Positions 24,609-34,475 are shown, counted from the first letter of the stretch. The stretch is 64,000 nt of DNA from Acinetobacter bereziniae LMG 1003 = CIP 70.12 (GCF_000368925.1 NZ_KB849756.1:89589-153588); one strand, 5' to 3'. The notes: generated by a model from the sequence alone, not told the origin. A program made the numbers and translations.

Positions 24609-26750
24609 TTAATGATACATGTCCGGCGAAACGAGAATCTGTTTGCCTAACATTTTTTGTACTTGATCTGCGTTGATCGCTTGGCTAAATAAGAAACCTT
24701 GACCGAATTTGCATCCTATCGCGATTAAACTGTCCAATTGTTGTGTGGTTTCAATTCCTTCAGCGACAATATCTAGTGATAAAATTGGACCAAGCTTGGC
24801 AATTCCTTCGACGATCGCCTTGATTGAATCTTCCTCATGCATACGGTTAACAAAATTATAGTCAATCTTGAGGCTATCTACTGGATAATCTCGGATATGT
24901 GACATTGAAGAATGCCCTGTCCCAAAATCATCTAAAGCAATACGAACCCCTGCATGTTTAAGTTTTTTTAATGCCCGAACCACATATTCATAACCACGAT
25001 CTGCAAGTACATGCTCCGTTATTTCGATTTCAATCAAATGTGCAGGAATTGCATAGTTTGTCAGTCGTTTTAATAAAGTTTCGGCATAATTATCTCGCAT
25101 AAACTCTACAGGTGAGGCATTAATCGAAATGGGAACAACCTTTAAATCCAGGTTCATCCAATGCGACATATCGGTAAAAATACGATCATGCATAATTTCA
25201 CTGATTTTAGTGGCCAATTCAAAATCATTAAACGCCTCTGCTACGGTAGAGGGGAAATAGACCTCTCCTTCTACATCTCGCCACCGCAATAATGCTTCAA
25301 AGCCAATAATTGAACAATCATCCAGTTTTACTTTAGGCTGGTAAAATGCCTCAACCTGATTACTTCGTATCATGTATCGTGCAGTATGTAATTGTTTAGC
25401 TTTACGTTGTGCAGTCTCCAACATATCAGCCCCAAACATACGCACACCACCACGTCCACGCTCTTTTAAGTCATTCAATGCTGTATCGGCACATTTTAAA
25501 AGACCCGATCCATCTTTAGCATCATCAGGGTAAATTGCTCCACCAATACTCATACCGCCGTTTAATAACTTACCAGTATAAGTAATTGGCGCTTCTAATT
25601 GTTTTAATAATTTTTTTGAGACTGTTTCAATTTTTTGATTGTTTTCTACATTTTCAACCACTACAGCAAACTCATCCCCCCCCAGTCTCGCAATATAGGC
25701 ATGTTCATCAAGACAATTGGCTAGTCGTTTCGATAAAACTTTGAGTAAATGATCCCCTGCTGAATGCCCTAAAGTATCATTAATGTGTTTAAAATGATCG
25801 AGGTCAAGTAATAATAATCCAATTTTGCCACGGGAATCTCGGGCTTTACTGATCGAAGATTTTAGCCTTTTTTTGAATACACGACGGTTCATCAAACTCG
25901 TCATTTCATCAAATTCACTGTTTAATCGTAGCTTTTCTTCAGCAATGCGTTGTTTCGTAATATCTCTTGATACACACAAAATACTGGTCGTTTGCCCTTG
26001 TGCATTGACAATAGGCGTCAATATATTGTCCCAATACATGGTGACATTATTTAAAATACTCTTTCCAGCAAATCGGGCATTTTTTCCTTTAGCCGCTTCT
26101 TTGATTGCTTTTTTACCTTGCTCACGCACTTCAGGGGGCAACAATCCCAACCATTCCATACCAAAACTTGTGACTTTTTCTTGTCCGAGTAGTGCGAGAC
26201 TGCCCGATTTATTCATGTGTAAAACATAACCATCTGGGCTAATGATTTTGATACAGTCAACACTCGCATCGAGCATGTCAGTATTGGCTTTTAATAATTG
26301 TTGAGTTTCCTGTAATTTTGAAAGGCGTTCATGAATATTGCTACATGTGATTGTCCAATCAAAATATTGCTTTTGATATAACGCACTTTGTGCGTTCAAT
26401 AAAAACCATTGATATTTACCATCATGGCGTCGGATACGGCATTCTTGTTCAAAACGTTGACCTGTTTTGTATGCTTTCATCCAAATGTTTTGCATCAGCG
26501 CTCTATCTTCTGGATGTAAAAACTCCATCCATTGATGAGCGTCAATCTCATTATGATCAATTCCGAAATATTGTTTTAAAGCAGTATTACAATAGCCTTC
26601 ACCAAATTTAGTCATCCAAATTAAATGTGGAACTTGGTCTAAGGCAAACTTAACTTCATTTGAAATTTGCACACACTGCGGCTTTATAGAATTCCGAGAC
26701 GAACCCACCTGATTTATATTTCGATCATAAGGTAAATGTGCGCCAGCCAT
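24609..26750 (-). CDS. PAS-PAS-GGDEF-EAL cyclic-di-GMP enzyme
   Basis: A 713-residue cytoplasmic protein with two PAS domains (about 35-145 and 155-275), a GGDEF diguanylate cyclase domain (about 280-445, intact motif LGGDEFAVV) and an EAL phosphodiesterase domain (about 455-700, with FEALLRW, ALDDFGTGHSS and VAEGIET). Both catalytic motifs are canonical, so the protein could synthesise and degrade c-di-GMP, presumably switched by the PAS input. No membrane helix is seen. The gene stands alone; the 326-base region 26751-27076 upstream holds only its leader and a weak inverted repeat near 27040. Confidence 0.93.
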   Translation of the reverse strand: MAGAHLPYDRNINQVGSSRNSIKPQCVQISNEVKFALDQVPHLIWMTKFGEGYCNTALKQYFGIDHNEIDAHQWMEFLHPEDRALMQNIWMKAYKTGQRFEQECRIRRHDGKYQWFLLNAQSALYQKQYFDWTITCSNIHERLSKLQETQQLLKANTDMLDASVDCIKIISPDGYVLHMNKSGSLALLGQEKVTSFGMEWLGLLPPEVREQGKKAIKEAAKGKNARFAGKSILNNVTMYWDNILTPIVNAQGQTTSILCVSRDITKQRIAEEKLRLNSEFDEMTSLMNRRVFKKRLKSSISKARDSRGKIGLLLLDLDHFKHINDTLGHSAGDHLLKVLSKRLANCLDEHAYIARLGGDEFAVVVENVENNQKIETVSKKLLKQLEAPITYTGKLLNGGMSIGGAIYPDDAKDGSGLLKCADTALNDLKERGRGGVRMFGADMLETAQRKAKQLHTARYMIRSNQVEAFYQPKVKLDDCSIIGFEALLRWRDVEGEVYFPSTVAEAFNDFELATKISEIMHDRIFTDMSHWMNLDLKVVPISINASPVEFMRDNYAETLLKRLTNYAIPAHLIEIEITEHVLADRGYEYVVRALKKLKHAGVRIALDDFGTGHSSMSHIRDYPVDSLKIDYNFVNRMHEEDSIKAIVEGIAKLGPILSLDIVAEGIETTQQLDSLIAIGCKFGQGFLFSQAINADQVQKMLGKQILVSPDMYH

Positions 26751-27076
26751 AGATTAATCCTATAATATCAGTGCAAATTCAATATAAACTCTTTTTCTAG
26801 ATGATATATTTTAGCCACATGTTTATTTTGCAATCATTAACAGAAATGTTAACCCTTTCATTTATCAGAAAATAAATTGAATCAAGTCACATTTATAATA
26901 AAAGAATGCGAAATTATAGACAAATTTATCAATAAAATCTATGTTTAAATTATTGTCTACTATTTTTCTAATTTATCTTCATCAGATTAACACTGACATG
27001 TTTATTCACAATAATCAATTGAAGTTTGTCGGATAATATTTGAAACAATTGACTATTGTTTAAAATCACTTTTTTA

Positions 27077-27949
27077 TTATTTAAAATAATTTAGCGGCAA
27101 CTTCAAGTATCGAACCCCATTACTTTCAGCTTCAGGAAACTTCCCTGCATCCATATTGATTTGGATCGCAGGAAGAATCAATTTAGGCATGGATAAGCTA
27201 GCATCACGCTGTTCACGCATGCGAATAAATGCTGGTTTTGTGACACCGCTATGGATATGAATATTTTCTTGGCGTTGAGTTTTAAGATCCGTTTGGCAAG
27301 CATAGTCTGTACGTGACTCAGAAAGATAGTCATGGCATAAAAAAATGCGAGTATCATCAGCTAATTTAAAAATCTGCATGACAGAATCATAAAGTTGTGC
27401 CGCACTACCTTTTGGAAAGTCACAACGAGCAGTACCATAATCTGGCATAAACAATGTATCACCAACAAATGCCGCATCTCCGATCACATAGGTTAAACAA
27501 GCAGGAGTATGACCAGGTGTCGGAATATTATAAGCCTCTAATTGACCTATTTTAAAAACTTCATGATCTTTAAATAAATAGTCAAATGACTGATGAGAGT
27601 TTAATGCCTTTATATCCAGATGATAAATTTGGCTAAAAGTATCCTGTACGATAGCAATCTTTTCACTCATTGCAATTCGTCCACCAAGCTTTTGCTTTAA
27701 GTATTGTGAAGCCGTTAAATGATCAGCATGTACATGTGTTTCCAAAATCCACTCAACACAAAGTTGGTGTTGTTGAATATATTCAATGATTTGATCTGCA
27801 TGCGTGGTGCTGGTGGTCGCTGATGCTGTATCATAATCCAATACACTGTCAATAATTGCACAACATTTGCTTATTGGATCAGTCACAACATAACTGAACG
27901 TATTGCTGTTTTCATCAAAAAAATCTTGAACAATTGGATTCATCACCAA
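27077..27949 (-). CDS. MBL-fold hydrolase, persulfide dioxygenase-like
   Basis: A 290-residue metallo-beta-lactamase-fold protein. The metal motif is ETHVHADHLTAS (residues ~71-82), with further ligands in PTPGHTPACLTY, GDTLFMPDYGTARCDFP and the late LCHDYL. This layout matches the Blh/ETHE1-like persulfide dioxygenases that oxidise glutathione persulfide to sulfite. It directly abuts a pair of YeeE half-transporters, as in bigR-blh operons, which supports a role in sulfide detoxification. Confidence 0.87.
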   Translation of the reverse strand: MVMNPIVQDFFDENSNTFSYVVTDPISKCCAIIDSVLDYDTASATTSTTHADQIIEYIQQHQLCVEWILETHVHADHLTASQYLKQKLGGRIAMSEKIAIVQDTFSQIYHLDIKALNSHQSFDYLFKDHEVFKIGQLEAYNIPTPGHTPACLTYVIGDAAFVGDTLFMPDYGTARCDFPKGSAAQLYDSVMQIFKLADDTRIFLCHDYLSESRTDYACQTDLKTQRQENIHIHSGVTKPAFIRMREQRDASLSMPKLILPAIQINMDAGKFPEAESNGVRYLKLPLNYFK

Positions 27950-28366
27950 CTACACTCCTACAACCTTACGGTGAATAAGGACACCAGCCAACATTGCGAT
28001 AATAAAGTACAGTGCGGGATAAACACCTGCGCCGATCAAAGTAAATGCAGGAGCTGGACATATACCTGCGATTCCCCATCCTATTCCAAAAAGCACAGCG
28101 CCGAGGATCAACTTTGTATCGATTTTCGTATTGATCGGTAAGTCAATTTTTTCATTAAATAAAGTGACTGGCTGACGTTTCACCTTCTGAAATGGTAAAA
28201 ATGCGACCATGATCGCGCCGATCATGACAAAAGCCAAACTTGGGTCCCAATGACCAAATATATCTAAAAAACCAATCACTTTTGCAGGATTCGACATGCC
28301 TGAAAGCATGAGACCAATTGCAAATAAACCACCAAAAACAAAAGCAAATATATTTTTCATGTTCAT
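27950..28366 (-). CDS. YeeE/YedE-family half-transporter (second of a pair)
   Basis: A 138-residue membrane protein with four hydrophobic segments and the family's GLMLSGMSNPAKVIGFLDIFG near residue 19 and GWGIAGICPAPAF near 103, each with the conserved Cys/Gly region of sulfur-compound channels. It overlaps the upstream partner by 4 bases and touches the hydrolase gene without a gap, so the three are one operon. Together the two halves probably move sulfite, sulfide or thiosulfate. Confidence 0.87.
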   Translation of the reverse strand: MNMKNIFAFVFGGLFAIGLMLSGMSNPAKVIGFLDIFGHWDPSLAFVMIGAIMVAFLPFQKVKRQPVTLFNEKIDLPINTKIDTKLILGAVLFGIGWGIAGICPAPAFTLIGAGVYPALYFIIAMLAGVLIHRKVVGV

Positions 28367-28782
28367 GCTCCCAACACATGACGCATCACATAAACAGTCA
28401 TGAATCCTGTCAGCATAAAAGTACAGGTTGCAACGAATGAGCGTTTAGATAAGCGACTAATCCCACAAATACCGTGTCCACTGGTACAGCCTGAACCCAG
28501 TCGCGTACCAAATCCAACCAAAAGACCTGCAATGATCAATAAAATTGGATCTGTAGTCATCATTTCAATTTGAGGATGAACCATAGAATTATAAAAAAAT
28601 GGCGTAATCAACAAACCTAATAAAAACCATAATGCAGGCGTTTTTAATAGGGTTTTAGGGTTTAATACTTGTGCAACTAAACCACTAATACCCGCAATAC
28701 GACCATTCACCAATAAATAGCCGACAACAGCCAGCCCAAGTAAAGTGCCACCAATGAAAGCAAGGATAAAGTCATGCATCAT
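28363..28782 (-). CDS. YeeE/YedE-family half-transporter (first of a pair)
   Basis: A membrane protein of about 139 residues with GGTLLGLAVVGYLLVNGRIAGISG and the signature GFGTRLGSGCTSGHGICGISRLSKRS, including the conserved Cys of the sulfur-compound channel. The start is set at ATG 28782 (or 28779) because the frame upstream begins with a TTG and lacks a ribosome site. It is the first gene of the operon, with an AT-rich dyad directly before it. Confidence 0.87.
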   Translation of the reverse strand: MMHDFILAFIGGTLLGLAVVGYLLVNGRIAGISGLVAQVLNPKTLLKTPALWFLLGLLITPFFYNSMVHPQIEMMTTDPILLIIAGLLVGFGTRLGSGCTSGHGICGISRLSKRSFVATCTFMLTGFMTVYVMRHVLGA

Positions 28783-28798
28783 TTTAAACCCAAACAAT

Positions 28799-28817
28799 AT
28801 ATATTTTTATAATATAT
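28799..28817. promoter_or_regulatory. AT-rich dyad, candidate repressor operator of the sulfide operon
   Basis: ATATATT-N5-AATATAT is a perfect 7+7 dyad just 17 bases before the first YeeE start. A second copy of the core ATATT-N5-AATAT lies before the ArsR-type gene at 30102-30116. Two-cysteine ArsR repressors of the BigR class bind AT-rich dyads of this kind. Confidence 0.5.
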
Positions 28818-28981
28818 GTTTTAATAATTTATTCAATATCATTGTTGTATATCGATATAAACTTTTCTGCAAACACATGAATAATATAAATTTTCAAAAT
28901 TAAGCGCTATGAGTTTGGCTAGACCAACTCATAACTCGTTGATACATTGACAGACCTTTGAATGAAAAATTGAATACAGAA

Positions 28982-29734
28982 TCATTCTTCATTAAATTCA
29001 TTCAATACTTTATCAACAAACCATTTGGGAAAATAATGGACAGCTGGATTTAATTTTAATACTTCGGCATTCTCAATTTCAGCAATAAAAGAAGCTTTTT
29101 CACCATCACTTGAATTATCAAAAATATATGCGCGATCAGAAACCTCAATAGCGGACATCAATAAATCTAAACTGCGATAGTATCGTTCATAGATCTTATG
29201 TTCTGGAACATCATGTCCACCGGCATAAACACGATACTTAACACGTGCAATATTTATTTTAGGATCTACTGTTGCAACATAATATAAATATGTTTTGAAC
29301 CCTTGACGTTTTGCTTCACCTAAGAATTCGACTTTACTAGCATGTGACATCACTGTTTCAAATGTAAAGCTTATTTTGAGCTTTAAAAACTCCATTCGAA
29401 TAAAATCAATGATGCGCGCACAAAGATATGAATCTACTTCATCTAATTCAAAAACAATCACTTGATCATGTATGATTTTAGGTTGAGTGAATAATAGAGG
29501 TACTAATGTTTCATTTCTTTTACGTTTATTTTGTTTTAAAAACGTCAATAAGGCAGGAGCTGATAAAGCTGCATGGTAATCATTTAAACAGAGTTGCTGA
29601 GTAGCAAGCAACTGCTTTTCCAGTTCATCAGCATTTAAATACGCTCCAATTTGATTCGGAGCTAAATAATCTTTGATGGTACTTTTACCTGATCCATTCG
29701 GACCAGCAAACATTCTTATTCGTGGTGGTCGCAT
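28982..29734 (-). CDS. zeta-toxin-like P-loop kinase
   Basis: A 250-residue protein with Walker A GPNGSGKST at residues 11-19 in a context (FAGPNGSGKS, LNADELEKQ) characteristic of zeta toxins and related UDP-GlcNAc kinases. FTFETVMSH near 123 and RVKYRVYAGGHDVPEHKIYERYYRS near 165 also match the group. Classical zeta toxins phosphorylate peptidoglycan precursors. A small gene lies 7 bases upstream on the same strand and probably encodes the antitoxin. Substrate and toxicity are inference. Confidence 0.8.
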   Translation of the reverse strand: MRPPRIRMFAGPNGSGKSTIKDYLAPNQIGAYLNADELEKQLLATQQLCLNDYHAALSAPALLTFLKQNKRKRNETLVPLLFTQPKIIHDQVIVFELDEVDSYLCARIIDFIRMEFLKLKISFTFETVMSHASKVEFLGEAKRQGFKTYLYYVATVDPKINIARVKYRVYAGGHDVPEHKIYERYYRSLDLLMSAIEVSDRAYIFDNSSDGEKASFIAEIENAEVLKLNPAVHYFPKWFVDKVLNEFNEE

Positions 29735-29741
29735 GTAAAAA

Positions 29742-29999
29742 TTATGCCAAGACCTCTTGTTTCTTTTTACGCTTTAAAACACTACGTTTTAATTTAGGTA
29801 ATATATATGCTGTAGATAAATCTTGAATAACGGTGACTTCACCATGCAATTGTTGAACAAGTAGTCGATCTTTAACATAGGTGACACCCGCATCAGACAA
29901 ACTCGCCTGCCTAAATGCATCATGAAATGCATCAATAGCAAGCATTGGAATTGTTGCTTCTTCCCGTAATGAAGTTTTCATGACTGTAAATTGACTCAT
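29742..29999 (-). CDS. putative antitoxin partner of the zeta-like toxin
   Basis: An 85-residue protein ending in a basic tail (KLKRSVLKRKKKQ). It does not resemble the classical epsilon antitoxin. The call relies on its size, on lying immediately before the toxin gene on the same strand, and on the common antitoxin-then-toxin order. No DNA-binding motif is evident. Confidence 0.6.
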   Translation of the reverse strand: MSQFTVMKTSLREEATIPMLAIDAFHDAFRQASLSDAGVTYVKDRLLVQQLHGEVTVIQDLSTAYILPKLKRSVLKRKKKQEVLA

Positions 30000-30101
30000 G
30001 GAAAAATCCCCAGTCTGTTTGCGTTGTTTTCGTTATCATAACATAAGACGTATTTTTGTCTATTTATTCAACATCTTTCATACATGTCAAAATACCGCTA
30101 A

Positions 30102-30116
30102 ATATTGTATAAATAT
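30102..30116. promoter_or_regulatory. AT-rich dyad upstream of the ArsR-type repressor gene
   Basis: ATATT-N5-AATAT, the same core and spacing as the dyad before the YeeE operon. It lies about 115 bases before the start codon. Suggests autoregulation. Confidence 0.4.
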
Positions 30117-30231
30117 CAACATGTATATATTTATAAAATTGATTTAGAAATTCACGAAAAAACATATGTTCGAACCCATGCGACATGCTTGGACACAGTT
30201 ATACTAAGCCAAACCATGATGGAAATGTTTT

Positions 30232-30543
30232 ATGCCCAACGATCTTAAAATTGATGTCATGCGTGACTCTGCCTCATCAGTTGTTACAATCCTAAAATCT
30301 TTGGCGAATACTGATCGTTTACTCATTTTGTGTCATTTGGCTCAACAAGAGTTGAATGTTTCACAAATTGAAGAACATACTCAAATTAATCAACCAACAC
30401 TCTCACAACAATTAATGATGTTACGTAAAAGTGATGTGGTTGCGACACGTAGAGATGGAAAACAGATTTATTATTCGATTAAAGATGACAAACTCACCAC
30501 TGTTTTAAAAATGCTGTATGACCTTTACTGTCCTAAAATTTAA
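30232..30543 (+). CDS. ArsR-family repressor, BigR/SqrR-like persulfide sensor
   Basis: A 103-residue winged-helix protein. The recognition region is INQPTLSQQLMMLRKSDVV, and the wing reads TRRDGKQIYYSI. It has exactly two cysteines, Cys34 (in LILCHLA) and Cys100 (in LYCPKI), matching the disulfide/tetrasulfide pair of BigR, YgaV and SqrR. It therefore probably derepresses the nearby YeeE-dioxygenase operon on exposure to sulfide. A toxin-antitoxin pair separates it from that operon; the SulP gene follows it. Confidence 0.85.
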   Translation: MPNDLKIDVMRDSASSVVTILKSLANTDRLLILCHLAQQELNVSQIEEHTQINQPTLSQQLMMLRKSDVVATRRDGKQIYYSIKDDKLTTVLKMLYDLYCPKI

Positions 30544-30660
30544 ACTTTTCTATAATTTTAAAAATAAAAACAGAAACTTATCTCTTAAGCACTTATTGTC
30601 GCTATTTTTCTTAGCATTTTTTCTGCATAATATATATGAAAATGTGATATTGAAAATCCA

Positions 30661-32388
30661 ATGGCTACTCCTAGATTGCAATTTAGTAAAATGCTTCCTG
30701 CTTGGCAATGGTTACAAGACTATACTGTTCCTAAATTTCGAGCCGATTTACTCGCCGCTTTAATCGTTATTGCCATGCTGGTTCCACAAGGAATGGCATA
30801 TGCAATGGTTGCAGGCTTGCCTCCAGTCACGGGGTTATATGCCAGTATTTTACCAATGATCATCTATGCCATCGTTGGCGGAAGCCCAACTTTGTCCATT
30901 GGTCCTGTTGCACTGATTTCGATGATGACCTTTGCAACGCTTGAACCTTTGTATGAGGTTGGATCACCTGTTTATATTCAAGCCGCATGCTTATTGGCAA
31001 TTTTAGTTGGCATACTTTCGACATTACTTGGCATTTTTAGGTTTGGTTTTTTAATTCGTTTAATCAGCCATCCTGTAATTAAAAGTTTTATTATCGCCTC
31101 TGCTGTGTTGATTGCACTCAGCCAAGTGAAGTTTATGTTGGATATTCCACTAAAATCAGGAAATATCGTTGAGTTTATCCAAAGTGCTTGGCAATATCTT
31201 CGATTTACCAGTATTGAAACTTTAGTTTTTGGTATCGCTGCAACACTGTTTTTGCTCTATATGCCAAACCTTTTGAAGTCAAAAATCTGCCATACCTTTT
31301 CAACTTCTGTGCAATTTTGGATCAAGGCACTGCCTCTTATATTGGTGTTTATTTCAATTGCATTGATTCATTTTTTACATATAGATCAATATGGAATTAA
31401 AACTGTCGGTGAAATTCCTTCAGGATTTCCACCGTTTGCCATGCCTTACTGGAACTGGGATTTAGTGATTCAGCTTCTGCCTGGTGCAGCCATGATTACA
31501 ATGGTCAGTTTTGTAGAGTCTATATCCATAGCTCAGACGACTGCCTTTCAACAACGTAGTGAATTAAATAGCAATCAAGAGCTTATAGCCTTAGGTCTTG
31601 CCAATTTTAGTGCTGGTGTTACCTCGGCATTTCCTGTGACGGGTAGCTTATCCCGTACTGTAGTCAATGCAGATGCTGGTGCAAAAACACCGATGGCTGG
31701 AGTTTTATCATCTATTTTTATTGTTATTGTCAGTTTATATCTTACAGGATTATTTAAAGAGTTGCCTCTGGCAATTCTTGCAGCAACCATTATGGTGTCG
31801 ATTTGGAAGTTAGTCGATTTTAAGCCGTTTATTGAAACTTGGCGCTATTCAAAAGCAGATGGTCTTGCAATGTGGGTGACCTTTTTTGGCGTATTGTGTA
31901 TCGACATTTCTACAGGTCTAATCATCGGCATTATTTCGACATTCATTTTGTTATTGTGGCGAATCAGTCGCCCACATATCGCTGTGATTGGTCTAGTTGA
32001 AGGTACTCAACACTTTCGTAATATTTCCCGCCATGAAGTGCTGACCAGTACCAATATTGTCTCAATCCGTATAGATGAGAATTTAACTTTTTTAAATGCT
32101 AATACTTTAAAAGAATTTGTGATTTTTGAAGTCAGTCAACATCCTGAACTGCATCATGTTGTGATTAATTGTTCAAGTATCAGCAATATTGATGCAAGTG
32201 CTTTAGAAACATTGGAAGAAATCAATAATGAATTAAAGAATTTAAAAATTCAGATGCATTTTACTGAGATTAAAGGTCCAGTTATGGATCGTTTAAAACA
32301 GTCGAATTTAATCAATGAACTGAGTGGGACAGTCTATTTGACGCATTACCAAGCAATGCATGCCTTAGATGCTCAAACTTTCAGATAA
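30661..32388 (+). CDS. SulP-family anion transporter with STAS domain
   Basis: A 575-residue permease of the SLC26/SulP family. It has about 12 hydrophobic segments with the signatures PQGMAYAMVAGLPPVTGLYAS near 42-62 and NQELIALGLANFSAGVTSAFPVTGSLSRT near 305-335, then a cytoplasmic STAS domain from about residue 450 (NCSSISNIDASALETLEEI). It exchanges sulfate, bicarbonate or related anions. Position after the sulfide-responsive repressor suggests sulfate export or import linked to sulfide oxidation. Confidence 0.92.
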   Translation: MATPRLQFSKMLPAWQWLQDYTVPKFRADLLAALIVIAMLVPQGMAYAMVAGLPPVTGLYASILPMIIYAIVGGSPTLSIGPVALISMMTFATLEPLYEVGSPVYIQAACLLAILVGILSTLLGIFRFGFLIRLISHPVIKSFIIASAVLIALSQVKFMLDIPLKSGNIVEFIQSAWQYLRFTSIETLVFGIAATLFLLYMPNLLKSKICHTFSTSVQFWIKALPLILVFISIALIHFLHIDQYGIKTVGEIPSGFPPFAMPYWNWDLVIQLLPGAAMITMVSFVESISIAQTTAFQQRSELNSNQELIALGLANFSAGVTSAFPVTGSLSRTVVNADAGAKTPMAGVLSSIFIVIVSLYLTGLFKELPLAILAATIMVSIWKLVDFKPFIETWRYSKADGLAMWVTFFGVLCIDISTGLIIGIISTFILLLWRISRPHIAVIGLVEGTQHFRNISRHEVLTSTNIVSIRIDENLTFLNANTLKEFVIFEVSQHPELHHVVINCSSISNIDASALETLEEINNELKNLKIQMHFTEIKGPVMDRLKQSNLINELSGTVYLTHYQAMHALDAQTFR

Positions 32389-32557
32389 AAAATCATTTAA
32401 TTTATCAACAATTTTTAATATGATTGCTGAAAAAGCTATATATTTTTTAATATCTTAATTTTTATGGTGAAAATGTGGTATTTAAGTTTTCGCGTTTAGG
32501 TATAGAATAGCCGGCTTGTTCATTGATTTTAGACCAGTTTAGGCAAAAAGGTTCAAT

Positions 32558-33754
32558 ATGTTTGCTGCCCTAGCACGTTTAAGTTTAGTTACACGTATTC
32601 TTATTGCCATCATTCTTGGTTTTTTAGTTGCGTATTTATTTCCAAATTCAGCCGGATATTTCAATATTTTAGGCGAGCTTTTTATTAAAGCATTAAAATC
32701 TATTGCACCGATTCTGGTATTTGTATTGGTTCTCGCTTCAATTGCTAATTTTAAAGTGGGTGGCGGTGCAAGCAATTTAAGACCTATTCTGATTTTATAT
32801 GCCATCGGAATGTTATTGGCTGCGATCAGCGCAATAATAATTAGTACATTATTCCCAAGTACACTCATTTTCACGCATGCCAGTGAAGCAGCTTTACAAC
32901 CACCAGGAAGTGTGGCTGAAGTATTAAAAAATTTACTGCTGAGTTTTATTACCAACCCAATCACAGCACTACATGAAGCCAATTTTATTGGTATTCTGGC
33001 TTGGGCTGTTGGTCTAGGTGCTGCACTTCGTCATGGTTCGGAAACCACAAAACAAGTGATTACAGATGTAGCAGATGCAGTTAACAGTATTATTCGTATT
33101 GTGATTTCATTTGCGCCAGTCGGTATTTTTGGTTTAGTGGTCGCTACTTTTGCACAAGCTGGTTTGGAAACGCTAAAAAACTATGCACATTTGATTGCAG
33201 TCCTTGTGGGAACAATGTTGTTTGTTGCGTTGGTGATCAATCCATTGATCGTGGGTATTGTGATGCGTAAAAACCCATACCCTTTGGTACTCAAATGCTT
33301 AAGAGAAAGTGGAATTACTGCATTCTTTACGCGTAGTTCTGCGGCCAATATTCCAGTCAATCTTGATTTGGCGAAGCGTTTGGGTGTAAATGATACCACT
33401 GCCAACGTCGCGATTCCTTTAGGTGCGACAATCAACATGGCTGGCGCAGCAGTAACGATTACGGTACTCTCTCTAGCAGCAGTACATACCCTTAATATTC
33501 ATGTTGATATTGTCACCATGGTTATCTTATGTATTGTATCTGTTTTATCTGCATGTGGTGCTTCAGGTGTTGCCAGTGGTTCTTTGCTACTGATTCCAAT
33601 TGCATGTGGTTTGTTTGGGATTCCTTCAGAAATCGCGATGCAAGTGGTGGCGATTGGGATGGTCATCAGTGTATTGCAAGATTCAACAGAAACTGCATTA
33701 AATTCATCTACTGACGTTATATTTACAGCAGCAATTGACCTCTCAAAAAGGTAA
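32558..33754 (+). CDS. sstT: serine/threonine:sodium symporter SstT
   Basis: A 398-residue member of the dicarboxylate/amino-acid:cation symporter family. Family signatures are LFIKALKSIAPILVFVLVLASI near residues 47-68 and FFTRSSAANIPVNLDLAKRLGVND, PLGATINMAGAA, and GVASGSLLLIPIACGLFGIP. The strong match of these to SstT rather than GltP supports Na+-coupled serine and threonine uptake. AGGC precedes the ATG. Confidence 0.93.
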   Translation: MFAALARLSLVTRILIAIILGFLVAYLFPNSAGYFNILGELFIKALKSIAPILVFVLVLASIANFKVGGGASNLRPILILYAIGMLLAAISAIIISTLFPSTLIFTHASEAALQPPGSVAEVLKNLLLSFITNPITALHEANFIGILAWAVGLGAALRHGSETTKQVITDVADAVNSIIRIVISFAPVGIFGLVVATFAQAGLETLKNYAHLIAVLVGTMLFVALVINPLIVGIVMRKNPYPLVLKCLRESGITAFFTRSSAANIPVNLDLAKRLGVNDTTANVAIPLGATINMAGAAVTITVLSLAAVHTLNIHVDIVTMVILCIVSVLSACGASGVASGSLLLIPIACGLFGIPSEIAMQVVAIGMVISVLQDSTETALNSSTDVIFTAAIDLSKR

Positions 33755-33785
33755 TTTGCCGAAGGTATGAAGAAAAGAAGGAATT

Positions 33786-34460
33786 ATGCCTCTTCAATAT
33801 TTACCAGCCTGGATTCAGCTTGGTGCTTTTATGCTTGCAGTCAATGCAGGCATAATTAATGTATTGGGCTTAATCACGGTTCTACACCAATCGATCTCTC
33901 ATATGACGGGTAATGCCAGTTTGTTTGCTCAAGCACTGGTACATCAACAATATAGTCATGTTGTATATCTGCTGCTGATTATCATCAGTTATGTGCTGGG
34001 TTCAAGCTATAGTGGCTATATTTTAGGTAATAGTCATTTTCAACTTGGTCGTAGATACGGCATACCGCTGAGTCTAGTCAGTATTTTTATTTTTTTGTGT
34101 TGGGTATTTATTCCCTATCATCCGCAATACGCCTTACTTTGGGCAAGTGCCGCCATGGGTATACAAAATGCCATGGTGAGCCATTACAAAGGTACAATTA
34201 TTCGTACCACGCATCTTTCAGGTGTATTAACAGATTTAGGATTAGCATTAGGCTATTTTTTCAGAGGGCTTGTGGTTGAAAAACGCCGCATAACTTTGCA
34301 TTTACTGATTCTTTTTGGATTTATTCTGGGTGGAATCATTGCCAGTATTGTCCATCCTTATTTACAATTGAATGCATTCCTTATCCCTGCTGGATTAAGT
34401 TTAGTATTAAGCTTAGTGTATTGGTTTATTTATTTTCGGCATGGCTCGAAACACAGTTAA
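33786..34460 (+). CDS. YoaK (DUF1275) family membrane protein
   Basis: A 224-residue protein with six membrane segments and typical DUF1275 features: AFMLAVNAGIINVLGLITVLHQSISHMTGNAS near the N-terminus and MGIQNAMVSHYKG...RTTHLSGVLTDLG in the middle. AAGGA precedes the ATG. The role of the family is unknown. It follows sstT by 31 bases and may be on the same transcript. Confidence 0.85.
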   Translation: MPLQYLPAWIQLGAFMLAVNAGIINVLGLITVLHQSISHMTGNASLFAQALVHQQYSHVVYLLLIIISYVLGSSYSGYILGNSHFQLGRRYGIPLSLVSIFIFLCWVFIPYHPQYALLWASAAMGIQNAMVSHYKGTIIRTTHLSGVLTDLGLALGYFFRGLVVEKRRITLHLLILFGFILGGIIASIVHPYLQLNAFLIPAGLSLVLSLVYWFIYFRHGSKHS

Positions 34461-34475
34461 TCGTTGGTTATTATT

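Noticed and set aside
26751..27076. Inverted repeat AAACAAT...ATTGTTT near 27040 as a terminator
   Set aside because: No T-run follows on the minus strand, and the stem is AT-rich; weak evidence.
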